64,000 bases of DNA from Odontesthes bonariensis. Taxonomy: Eukaryota > Chordata > Actinopteri > Atheriniformes > Atherinopsidae. Below the pieces are notes generated by a model. That model saw only the letters and a list, made by a program, of their open reading frames with translations. It had not been told where the DNA came from and did no database searches. The translations under genes were made by a program, and so were the position numbers. This document shows positions 1 to 12,900 of the stretch, piece by piece. The stretch's first letter is position 1; each line of letters begins with the position of its first letter. The DNA lies in contig NC_134509.1 of assembly GCF_027942865.1 (NCBI RefSeq), positions 15,588,017-15,652,016 of the forward strand, read 5' to 3'.

Positions 1-106
1 CTTTACACAGTGCTGGAATCCTTTGCTCTTTGATTTCAATGAGGTTACTATCAAACAGCCGCCCACAAAGTGTGCAGAGTAACCCAGGCCTTTACTGGTG
101 CGGAAA
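1..106 (-). CDS. lrba: lrba coding exon 6 (truncated by window start)
   Basis: After acceptor TTTTCAG the exon reads [20 protein letters not shown] then [15 protein letters not shown] and runs off the window in frame. It continues the lectin-like domain. Confidence 0.93.
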
Positions 107-3100
107 CTGAAAAGAAAGCAGGGGGGAAAAACTGATGTAGAGCTTTTGTTTCCTGTGGGAATCTGCGCATCTTTAATGAGACTACATTTAAGGGTAGCAT
201 GGGTTATATACCATAGACTTTAAAAGGGATCTCTGGAGGATTATGACTAACCACAATAATTTCTCAACTACATTGACACTTCCAATCATACTCAGTGAGA
301 TGGAGCCCAGGCATATGATCTACAGAGTTAATCTTTTCTTAAAAAGGATGCATGGCTTAAGAAGAGCTTTCAGTACAGATTCTTTCAGAGAGATCATTGG
401 CTGCCCATCTTGGGGATTTCAACAATGGGCCAAACAGATCACTGTGGTATAAATTAGATTTGGGCAGAAACTGATATCTGGCTGAAAATAAAATCATAAG
501 ATGGCTTGTTTTGCCACCTGTGAGACTGGAAGCTTTGGTAGTGTAGTACTACAGAAGGTTTCAAATACATCATCTTGTAGGGCATGTTAAAATTTCCTGT
601 TTAAATTTAAACAAGTGGACATCTTTCACATAATTTTCCTCTCTTTCTATTATTTTCACGAAATATTTGCACTGTCTTCAGGAAAATGTTAATTCAGACT
701 TCCATCTGTTGGATATTCAAATGAAAGTTAACATTTTAAATGATGTTTAGACATTTCAATCAACTAGTCCGAAACACAACACTGGATTGTTCCCGTGTTA
801 CCTACCAGTACAGGTAAGGCTTGTCTTTGTCTACATTGATGTTGTTGAGAGGATCCATTCTTAACCACGTGTGGAATGTAAATCCATTCTGATATGGCCA
901 TTTGGCTACGGGGGGCAGAGCAATTGCCTGTCAGGAAAAACAAAAATAGCAGAATGAAACAAGATGACACAAAGAAGCAGCAACCTGTGGGGGGGGGAAA
1001 TGAAGCTCTTTAAAATAATCAAAAACCATTTGCTTGTTCTGAAAATCTTGTCAATACTAAACAAAAAAAACAATGCCCTATGACAAAAAGACCATCCAGC
1101 TGTCCAAAAAGAGGGCCTGCTACACAGTGGTAAACATGGCCCTATCCCAACTTTGAAGACAACCCCCATTTTTGTTTCAGAATGTGGGTTGTGGAAACCG
1201 TGGGACACAGTTTACAGAGTGGGAGGGGCTACTTTGTCTCTCACAGAAATAAATTCTCATAACGTGTCAGAAAGACTTCATCTGTCTTTAGAACTGATCA
1301 ATGATGCGGTTACAGAAAAAGACAAAACACTTTTGTCTTCACATTATCAAGATCTGACATAATCATCCTGAGATTATCATACCACTACACCACACCGTAA
1401 CATGTGGCGGGAAGAGGAAATAAACAGAGCAACTCTCAGTGTATGTGGTAACAGTGCATGCATGAGCAAAACACTGCTTCTGGGAGGATTCGCTGCAACG
1501 AAAACTTAAAGCGCTCATTCAAAGTAGAATGCAGACAAAATACCAATATCGATGACATGAATGAATACGTAGTTACATATTTAAATGGTGCCATGGGTAT
1601 GTTGTCAAAAATGGCTGATGGGTCAGTTATGGAACAAAGAAAAGTGTGCACAGCCTGATTTGCCAGAATACAAATTACAAGGAACAAAGGCAGCGGTTTA
1701 ATGTGCAGGCAGCGTACATCAAAATTAGTCAACACAATGTACAAAAAAAAAAAAAAACAGCTCAACATCAGAAATGGAGTCGACACAAATTATTCTTGGG
1801 GAAAAAAAATACGATGCAACACTATTTTGCATACTATGCATGCTATTATCATAAAAAAGCAGGCCATAAGATGCCTTCACTTCTTGATATCTTTACACTT
1901 CATTGAGCACAATTGCTTTTGTGTCTTCTTGATAAGGGCCTGAGTTGTACTGTGTCAATTAGAGAAGAATTACATGGGACACCGGAGGGCCGGCTCAATG
2001 GAAAGCAGCTTAGACAGCACATACTATGAAAGGGATACAGAGATCTGTGGCCATCTTTCACTCTGTTCAAGTAAAGTATGTCTCAGTAATGATTACATTT
2101 GCAACTTTTCAACACTGGTAGTATCCCAATTGTGGTGGCTCAGTCTTGGTGAATACATTTATAGGAGCTGAATTCACTGATAATGTAGTTGAACAACGGA
2201 AAGGAAAGCTACTGTCCTTAAATCGGCTAATTATCCCCGTACCGTAGCTGCAGTATTATGGAGTGTACTCACGGCTGCATTTTTCCCTGGAAAGCTGAAG
2301 AACGACTCGGGACCATTCCTGTGAGCCATGTACTTAAGCACCGACAAAAGCTTCACTGCATGGCGCGGCTGAGGAAAAAGCACAAAACACGCAGAACATG
2401 ATCAATTTTCGGCTGCTGACAGAAGTTTAGCGTGAATACGGAAACGCTCTACTTAAAGATACAAACCCTTACACGCATGCAGGTAAATACAGGCAGCTGC
2501 TCAATTCAACTCGGCACCCTCTAACACTTCATTTTTATTCTCAATCATCAAATTCTAAAAGTGCAGTGTGCATTGCAGTGTCCATTTAAAAATGTTGGCC
2601 GTGGCACCAATTATCACATGAATAACAGAATGATGGCAATAATCTTTTTTTGTGAGGTTACTCACATTTTGGCAACAGAATGCCCAGTGGCTCAAGATTC
2701 TTGATAGTAGGTTAAAGTTTAGAAGCTTAAAATAAACTTGCCCCATCTTTTTTTTATCCCCAGAATCAGGGATTAATAGATTACTCTTTTTGTCTTCATC
2801 TGTCGTACCTTCAGAGTCACTGCTTCTTCTGTACACATGTATTTCATCTGTCAGCCAACAAATCAAACTAATCATCTCCGATCAGGTAAATATTATTATT
2901 ATACTACAGTTTGTGTTTCGGCTTACACTGTGTTCATAAAAAAATAACTACATTTCTTAGTTTGTGTGTATTCCAATTAACTAGCTTATATAAATATCAT
3001 ATTGGTGCTCTGGATCAAAAAATTTTGAACACCATTTGTCTGGTCTCACGTGATTTATGTCAGGTATGTGCTGAGGTTACTCCCTGTGAGATGGCAGCAG

Positions 3101-4353
3101 TTTAAGTGCCATGAGCACATTCCTCATGCGGGTCCAAGCAACCAAGACAGATCACCATCTTATGACTCCGACTCACCCACTGGCCTCTCTCCCCTTGCAG
3201 CTTGCTGAAGAAGAGCTTCAACTCTTTCACTGTGATGCTGTAGCTGGCAAGCACGCCCAACATGTCCACAAGCAAGTCTGCAAGACAGCCATGCACACAC
3301 AGAGAAAAGGCTAAATGTTACACACAAACACACAAACATACAGGGATTAGACAAGGATGGTTGAAAACAGAGACATCACATAATCATTCATGTAGTTTTT
3401 CTTTATTTCAAAAACAAGCTATGTTTACCAATGGTTAATCCAGTTTTCTCATTTCAAATAGTCAGAGAATAACAGTGATTTTTTTTTTTGTTTTTACAGC
3501 TCCAAGAAGCTGAGAGATTAGGATGCATTTCAAAGAAAAGTAGGCTGAGCAGGGCCCAAGTTGTCCTAGCTACTGTGCAGAATCTCTCATTAATTATAAT
3601 TAACTGATCATGAACTCCAGGATGAAAGATCATTTTGAAGTGAGCCTTGTATTCATTGATTTACAAGATTAGATTTTTCAGATGATGAGTGTTGAGTGAT
3701 GCCGAGTATTATCTAGCAAGCCTTTTTCCACATAAAAAAAATAAACACTCAGTTTTCTAAGATTGGCCTTTTCAGTAATTATCATAATATCTGCACATAA
3801 ACAATGTGTAAAACAAACAGTTTACAGGGTCTATCTTAAAAAATGCTAATCTTAAAGCTGTTCGGCTCACCTCCCCACCCCCACCCACCGATGTAATATA
3901 ATTTTAAACTTCATAGTATCTGCTGGGCTATATCAGTCCCGCTGAACAGCACAAATGCTCAAGGCCAGCTCTGTGCTAGTGGGAAAAAAGTTCACTGAGC
4001 CGAAGATAAATTCATCCCAACTTGCAGATGTGCAACATGCAACACGGAGACTTGGAACTGTAGACTGTGTGAGATAGCTCGCTCATGTAATGAATAAAAG
4101 TGTCTGAAACATTGGAAGATGCAACAATAGGAAAGTCCACAAATAATATTTCAACAACACAGGGGTTAGAATATGCACTTGCTACAACACCTCGACGAAC
4201 ACAAAGGTTAAAGACAAATCTCAGCAACAACAACGCATCACTTCAGTAAGTGGGGACTTAATTCAACAGCACTTGCTGTAAAGCAAACCATCCACATATC
4301 CCATTTCCCAAAACATATGGTTATCTGTGTCCATTGCACACACATTCACAGAC

Positions 4354-4394
<41 letters not shown>

Positions 4395-6858
4395 CCCCTC
4401 CTCCTTCTGTCAATTCAACATCCCTCTCCGTCATCAGACTGAGTCAGACTTTAAAAAGGTTATTATTTCCCAACCCTTTTCTCTCTCTTAACACCCAACA
4501 TTAAGGCCACATTGTCTTTCTTCTGTGTTCACTTTTTCAGGCTAGTGCCAAAGCAACCTGCTTCATGAGGTCTGAAAAACCCAAAATAGGTAATAGACTG
4601 GATAATCGGGAGAGAAAACCCTATTTGGGTATTTTTAGACATGGTGATAGTCAATTTGTAGTAAACAAGTTTTTTTTATAAATATCTATGATTATTAAAA
4701 AATATTACAATATCTTACCTTTTAAAGCAGTTTATGCCCCCTATTCCCACTTTTCTGGTCTTTTATTGTGTCTGGGGTTTTTTTTTTTGTTTGTTTGTTT
4801 TTTTAAAAGAACGATAAATTCAATCTTAGGATTGTAGAAGAGGGTGGCCATATCTCAGGGGGCTGAGTGGTCAACTTTCAATCAAAGGATCAGTGTTCAG
4901 TCCCCATTCCCTCGACATGTGCAAGTGTTCTTGGGCACGACATTGAACCCTGATTGTGGAGAAAAACACTGTTGCATATATAGAACACAATTTTGTGAAT
5001 GTGTTAATGAGAAACACTTTGCAAGTGTTTTGTAAAAGCTAGATAAGGTTAAAAGGTGCACTGTATACAAGTTTAGACAATTTAGAAGGGCACTAGTGGC
5101 CCAGACCAAAGCACAGTGAACCCACTATTTAAACTCCGGAAGATAACTGTAGGGGGACGGGAGTTTGCCAATCCAGTCTCCAGGTGATTTGTAAACTTGA
5201 AGGCGTATGTTTGGGTTCCCCAAAGGATTCAGTGACAGATGCTTCTTCTAAGTTATGGCAAGTACCTGAACACTAAGAGTGACTGAATTCTTAGCACCTC
5301 GTGTTTAGGATTTTTATGGATAGGACTTTAATACACACGAGGGTGAAGAACCCATCTGGCATTTGAATCTGGGAAAAGTTCTACTTCCCTCCCCTCATTT
5401 CTGACCATGAACTTTGGATAATTACAAAAATAACAAGGGCTGAAATGTTTTTTTTTTCCTATGGAGCGGCTGAGCTCACTCTATAAAATAAGATAAAGGT
5501 TTGAAAATCCGAGATGAAGTCAGAGTAGTCTTGCCCCTCCTCAACACTGAGCATTGGTCACCTGAAAAAGAGGCCTCAGAGAACATTTTCTCGATAAAAG
5601 TCTCTTCCCAGTACCTGCGATCATGCTGTCAGTCGTGGATATACGCTGGAGCACCTGCTGGATAAGCCCCACATCAGTGCATGCCTGAAGGTTACGGACA
5701 CTTTTCTTTAGGATGGCGGTAAAGATGCTCCAGATCTCAGCCTGGCAGTTGGGTTCGCATTTGTCCAACAGCTCCACCATGCACTCAATGCTCTCCGGCT
5801 CCTGGATAATGAAGTTCATCTCCAGGTCAAACTGCCCGCCGACCAGCTGGAAGACAGGTACACAAAACAAAACAAAAAAAAAAAAAGAGAAGTGAGGGTG
5901 AAGTTCACAAAACAATTACTGATTTAGAGTTTTATCTTATGCAATTTATAAACAGAAGTCATGCGAGTGTGCATGTGTTTTCCTAAAACAAGTGATTAGA
6001 TGGTAGTGTATTAAAAAGAGCATGACAGAGCTTCTGTCAGTGTATCTGTATGTCTGGCTGACAGTAGACTAATGTTTACAGATATCAATGTGAAAAACAA
6101 AACGCACCAAATATAAGTAGCCATGTCGTTGAAAATAAGCCAGAGATCCAGGCAGACACCAAAAGTAAAAGGGAGATTTTAGAGGTCTTTTGCTCCTGTG
6201 GGAGGCTGTGGAATACTAATAGCATCTGACGCAGCCTGGCAGACGCAGCCCAGGGCTTAGAGAAATCTTCGGATAGGACATTCGTAGGAACACAAACTGT
6301 GATGTGAAACTTGTCCTGACATCTACGCGCTGTTTTCCATTTAATGTTTTTCTTTTCCAACACACAAACGTGTTAATGGAACCAAATGAAGAGGGTTTTC
6401 TTTAGGAGCCACAGACACAAGCTGTCATTTCAAAACAAATTTTTTTAAAATCTGCCATAAAAAAGTAAATGTCATGTTAGTCAGCCTCAGCAGAGCGCTC
6501 CAGCTGAAGCTTAGTCGGGGGGCAGCGAGGTAGACTGCTAGTCTTATTGCACACGAGTAATGCGTGAGCCATAAATGTCATAACTTGTCTCTTCGCAATA
6601 GCTGAGATGACATTTTTATTATTGAACCCTGCTTAATAGAAAAAGGATAGGGAAAATAACAATGCAGTTGTCAATTTTTTTATTTTTTTTTATTTTTTTA
6701 TTTATTTATTTTTTTTTTAGAAAGGCTGTCATGTTTAGAAGCAGGGACAGAAAAAAAAAATAAAAAGGAACATGTGATAGTCACACTCACTGTGAAAACA
6801 GTATGATGTGGTGCAGGGAATGGAACCTGTCCTATTAAAATGAATGAGGTAAGACCAA

Positions 6859-6904
<46 letters not shown>

Positions 6905-9900
6905 AAGATAGGAAAGGAGACAAATAATGCTGCTGCTGCAACATCTTTAAAGATGGAAGAAAGTGACGATATCACTTAACACACAGTTAACCCACTGTCC
7001 CTTTGACCTTCCCTCACAGAGGATGTAGTTACTCTTTTATGCCGAGTGTCTACATTAAAACACTGATGCTATCCTTTACCCTCGAAGAGAATTAAATACA
7101 CAAGGGTCATTTCCCTCATCTTACTGCACAGCCTTGTGTGAAATTAAATGTTAAAACATTTTCATATCGACATGTAGCACCATCATACACAACCATTACA
7201 AATGGCTCACAGAATATTAATGTTATAATAAGTTACAGAGGCTTATGCTTTGACCCATACACTGAATGGGATGTGGTAGCTCCGTTATGCTCTGGAGGGC
7301 ATTCTTCTACCGTAGATTGGATTTACTCGTCTCCTTTGAGGGAAGGATCATTGCAAATTAGTACAAAGTAATCATCTTTTTTCCTAAAAATGAATCATTT
7401 CTATCTTGAGGAAAACAACGTTCCATTAATAAGACATAAGATTACACTGAATGGTGGGAAGAATAATGCACATTGGACTTAACTGTTACCAGATTTCATC
7501 CCTATTTTATTACAACTGATGATTTGGGGCCTATGTGTTAAGACCCCATACGTCGGTGGGCTCTCTGCGTTGGGGTTTCACGAACACGTTATTGGTTATA
7601 CACATGTTTTGCGTCTCATATATGAGCTGTGTACTGCTTGTGCTTAAGCTTTTAGTGAAAGTGTTCAATAATGACAACCGTCTAGAGCAGCTATTATCCG
7701 TGCCTTTCACCTGCGTTTCTTTGCTATTGAAGGTGTTTGGTACTTTGTCCTCTTTCCTTTGAAGTTGGTTGTTGTCGGCCCTTCTGGCTCAAGGTAACTT
7801 TCTGCCAGTCGGCATTCAATCAGTGCGTAGCGTCATCACTAAAGCCGACATGCTGTTAACTTTTTGAGGGACTGCACATCTGTCGGATGGACACCTTGGT
7901 GAGAGTACAAACAGGCTCTCCATCACCATCATTGCTTATTAACTTTCTGGCAAACCCTGGGCAAATTGAGCCAAAATTTTCTGTATCAACAGATTTCAAA
8001 AGAACAACATTACCTTAACTGTAATTTGGATGACTCGAGCTTTTAATCAAATCAGGCTTTTGCAAAAAATAAAAAATAATTCACGTATCTACTAGACCCA
8101 AGATGGAGAATACAAAGGCAGCATAATGAAACATCAAATATAAAAAAGGTACAATAAATAGCATTTGTGTTCAAAATATCCACATAAAAACACCTAATAC
8201 AGCGACAAACCAGTGTTTAAGAACACTTACTGTAAGCCGGAAAAAATGGCATCCAACCTGCTTCCCCTAACCAATCCCTCTCCTCCCAACTCACCCATAA
8301 ATCACAAAAATCTCTTGTTGTAACTTGGTGGTAAAAGCTTCAAATTGCAGCCAGGGCTGTCATTACCAAACGCTGGGTGCCATTTTGCCACATTAACTGA
8401 TTTATGAGCCTGCCAGTGTAGACGAGTCATCCATCTATCAGATTCAGCTGACCGCGGGATGACACAGAGTGGGCTAATATGAGGATGGCCCTCGTGTCAC
8501 ATTGCAGTGACATCCACCTGGCACACATCTCAATATAACAGGGCTGGACCCAATTTATCACTCCCTGAAAACGAAAGTGAGGAAGGTGAGTTTAGGATGA
8601 ACTGCATCGATTGCTTTTGTTGGATGATCTCCTGATGCGAAGCACCATTTGGAGAGAACTAACCTCTCTGTCTCCCTGCCAGCACCACCAATATTGTACC
8701 ACTCTACCTTGCTCTGCATAGTCCCGTCCCAAACATCAATACTTACAAATATGCAATGTATTGCCTGACATCTTCACCATTTGCTTTGTTAGCTGTACAT
8801 GAATATGGACATAACTGCTTTGCACAAAGTCTTACATTATCAACAGCTGATGTACACCACAACTAATAGACCTAACCGCGATGTAGACTGCATGTCAAAC
8901 TCCAAAAGATTTTAATTTCACTGTGACGACAGGCTCATGTACTTTACAATATTTACAATAGTTCAAGTCCTTAAATCATTTTAAGAATTCAATAACTTGC
9001 ATGGCTCTTTTTCAGGACCAGGTAAAAGCTTCCAACTCGAGCCTCGACTACAGCCAATGAGAGTGCTGCACCTATAGCTGCCATAAAGGCACCGTCACCA
9101 GATCCCTGGCTGGGTAACCCTGCCTGGATGCTCTCTCCAGAGGTCTCCCTGAATTAATCATGGCTGAGTAGCCAAACAGCCACTGGGCTGGAACACAAAG
9201 CACAAACAGGCTTCTCTGGTCTCCATGGAGAACAACACTGGATGACGGCAGGACTAAATGGCACAGCAGAATTTCAAAAGTCAACTTTATTCAGGAGCTG
9301 AATATAAAGCTGTGAAGTGAAACGGTTGCTGCAATCTGTGTTTACATCAACTTTCTATAAGGCATATTTTTTATTTGCACTTGAAAAGCTGAGTGATAAC
9401 AGAAATTCTAAAAGCCTTTATCCTGTGAAAAGATTGGCATGCGTGAAAAAGAATATTCAGTAAAGGCTGACAGAAACTGATACACCCGTTACCTCATCAT
9501 AGTTTAGATAGAGTTGTGCCACCACTATCTCTTTTAAATATCTATTAAAACCTTGCTCGAGAGAACCAGATAGAACACAAACGAGAAAGAGTCTAAGAAA
9601 AGTACAGATTTATGTACACAAACCACAGCTATTATAAGTCTATGCTGAACAAAGCTGTCCCTTTTGAGTTATCACCCATTGCCATGTGATGGTGAAGATG
9701 AGTGAAAGCAACAAATGATGGCCACTTTGTACCAAGAAAAACACCCAGTTTAAAGTAATAGGCAGAAACAGTGATGCTGCCAAGCCATGGCTGCAGGGCA
9801 ATCAGTCCAACAGTGAGTAACACTGGGGTAAGAACACTATGTGTAACATTAGGCCTTCGTTTGAATTGAATCATTTGAATATCAAGTGTTTTGCATGTAA

Positions 9901-12900
9901 GAGACAACAGCACAATACACAATAGAAGAATGCCCATGAAAAGCATGCACTCGTGTTGAACATGTCTGCAGCTTTTTAGATGGCTCGAATCAGGCTTTTT
10001 TTTTTTTCTTTTTTTCCTCTGAACTGCAAGAATACACCAAATCTTTTTTGAGGACCTTAAATGTCAGCTTATGCAACACCCTTTTTGATTACAGTTTACA
10101 ATCTATTTGAATGTAAATCAAGGCAGCAAAATACTTAACGAATAGGCTGTAAGAGTGAAACACAACACTGGCCTACTTTTTGAACTGCTCTCTGAAGCGG
10201 ATCCATTTTAACAAGCCATCTTCTCAAACAAAATGCAGTTTGGTCTATTCTTCCATAAGAGCAGTAGACCCGCCCCCACCGCCATCAAACCCACACACCC
10301 CAAACTGAAATCATCAATCAAAGTAAACGAAAAACATGAATCGTGATGTGACAACATGTTACAGTCCAGCTCACCTGACTGCTGATTGACACGCGGACTC
10401 TCAAAATACAGAGGTAGCTTGTTGAAATGGCTTTGGCAGACACCACTCAAATCCCTCTAGTGCTAGTCGTGATGTCGTGAAATGAGCCTCTTATGGAGCA
10501 GATGAGGGAAAACAGTGAGCCGAAGTCTGTTCATGAAAGGTGGTTTGACTCATCTAAAAACATTCTAAATAAGGTTTATCAATATTTTGAGGACACGGAT
10601 AATGTGATGTGCACAAGCGAAACGGTCACATCGCAGGACATATGATGGGAAGAAGGACTTATTATGTGGAAATTCTTATCACTTCTTATCGTTTCTTTAT
10701 ACTCGTTATTCAGATTCCCTGGATACTGCGGTGCATCTAGTGCCACGCCAACACTGCAGTATCAGGGAAGCGTGGAGTGTCACTGCCTTGTAATATGGCT
10801 TTGCAGTATGTTATCAAAAATATTCAGAGGGCACTCAGTCAAAATCATACCTGTGTTTTCCCAAAGAAAAAACAGAAGGAGGGGCAGCGAAAACCGTGCA
10901 TGTGTTCATATCTTCATACACACGGGAAAACAATTTGCTTTTACAAATCCAAGTCATCGATTCAATTTGATCTTTTTGTGTGAAGGCTAAAATTGAAATG
11001 AAAGAATTTTAAATATTCTTCCGTTTATATTCGTTACAAATCTGAATGCCTTTGAACTCAGAAGTGTGACTATGTGACATTAAGAGCCGCCGCCGCCACC
11101 CCCCAATCAGGGCTGAGACGCTACCTTCCCAACACAGACGAGCACAATGAGGGACAAATCAAAGAAGAAAGATATTTTTATAGCTGAATGTCTAAGAATA
11201 TCTTCAGAAAGGCAACCTGCCAAGCCTTTGTTTATAACAGCTGCCCACATTCATATTTACAAGTCATTAAATGGAAAAATGCCTGATAAACTCATTTCTT
11301 TTAATATCTCAGTATCTTTACGTATCAAATTAAACGACTTTCATAATACGAATGTACACTGTACTCCATTAACATTCAATTATATTCTTTCATGCCATCA
11401 CATAATATATTTTACATGAAGCCATTTTCACTGTCTGATGGAATAATGCTGAGCTAAGAAGAAGACAAGAAAGAGGAAAGCAACTACTTAATAAAGGCCT
11501 CATAAATAAGAACACCCCATCTGTGCTGCTCCATCCTATTTCATTTGTTCAGATGTGCCCGAATAACAAATCCCGAAATTCCTACTTTAACTCTACTACT
11601 CATGCAGCCATTCGACAAACTGTAACTGAAAGGACATAAACTCCACAGCATTCTTGTTATAATGATCTGCTCTTGCCAAGAGCTTAAAATAAGCCAATGA
11701 TATCAGTTTTGGTCTGAGGTTTACATACGTCCAATCAATATGCCTTAACAAGACACTTTTGGAAGGCATCGGAAAGCCGGTGGCAGAGTTCTGTTTGGTT
11801 ACTTGACACTCTTGTTGGATGAAATAAATTGAACTGGTTGGTTTCCAGACACAGACCTAACTTCTCAGCAGTCCACATTTTTCTTAGGACGGATCTCAAC
11901 ACTGAGAACTTTGTTAACAATGGCAGACCTCTGCCTTGGTGGTTTCAGGAATCTCCATGACAATCTTAACCAATTTTCTTTAAGCTCAGGGATGTAAATT
12001 GTTTTTTTTTTTCTAAATTCTGGTAAAGTAGCTACACATCATAACTTACAACACTTATGTGCAATTATTTCCAACAAGAATGGATCTTGGACCCAGTTCT
12101 GTAAAGCAATCCTGACTTCTGCAAACCAACAAACGCACTGGATGGTTGGTCCACCTTATGGGCTTTAGCTTTAAAGCACGTTTTACCATCTTTGACGGGT
12201 TCTACAGACGCATACAAATGCTGACCTCACACACGATTGCAGCTCAAGTTGTTTCTTTTCTTTGTTTTTCACACTCACACTGTATGCAACACTACAAAAA
12301 TCAGGAGGTGCACAACCAGCAGACATTACAGTCAAGTTCCTGCTTTATTGGATATTGTGACAAATCAATTAACTGCAACTGACGAGCTCGAGAACAACAA
12401 GGATAAACTCTACTTAATGAGTGCGACCTTTTTGTGGGGTGGGGGTTGTTGTCAGAAATGATTGCTTACAGAAAGTTGGAAAACAAAACAGACATTTTGG
12501 AACCATGACTTAAACATGTGGTTAACCATTTGTACAACCACTTGGACAAAGAGTACTCGAGTAAATAAATATATATGTGCACTCATCACACAGGACCATG
12601 TGCAGTACAATTCATTTCTTCAATACATGCACTATCTGGCTGTCTAGTTTGAGTTGAAGGGTGGCTGTTATTGTAAACAAAAGGAAAAGGCTTGTCCGGA
12701 AATGGCTCTCATTAGACATCAGAGTCTAGGCCTCAAGGCAGTCGTGTAGTTCTCTTGGACAACTTTGACCAAACACAGTCATTTGACCCAGGACCCACTG
12801 AATTAAATGTTTTCTGGTACTGTGAAGTGCACCGTCAGTAATCAGAACTGGAAAGAGGCAATTTGATCATGAGGTAAACAAAGAATTTCACTGTGTAGCA

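Larger units (their letters stand above)
3278..5614 (-). other. lrba: lrba intron 2
   Basis: This 2.3 kb intron contains a 14 bp AT palindrome at 3590-3603, a (CA)n run at 4358-4392 and a SINE-like copy at about 4836-5045. No coding exon is seen in the remainder. Confidence 0.8.

Noticed and set aside
1436..1786. 116-codon minus-strand open frame in lrba intron 4
   Set aside because: Low-complexity hydrophobic translation from AT-rich DNA, with no splice context fitting lrba.
11700..12560. Possible Tc1-like remnant (AGGTTTACATACG near 11717)
   Set aside because: Only a short string resembles a Tc1 terminus; no partner terminus and no transposase frame were found.
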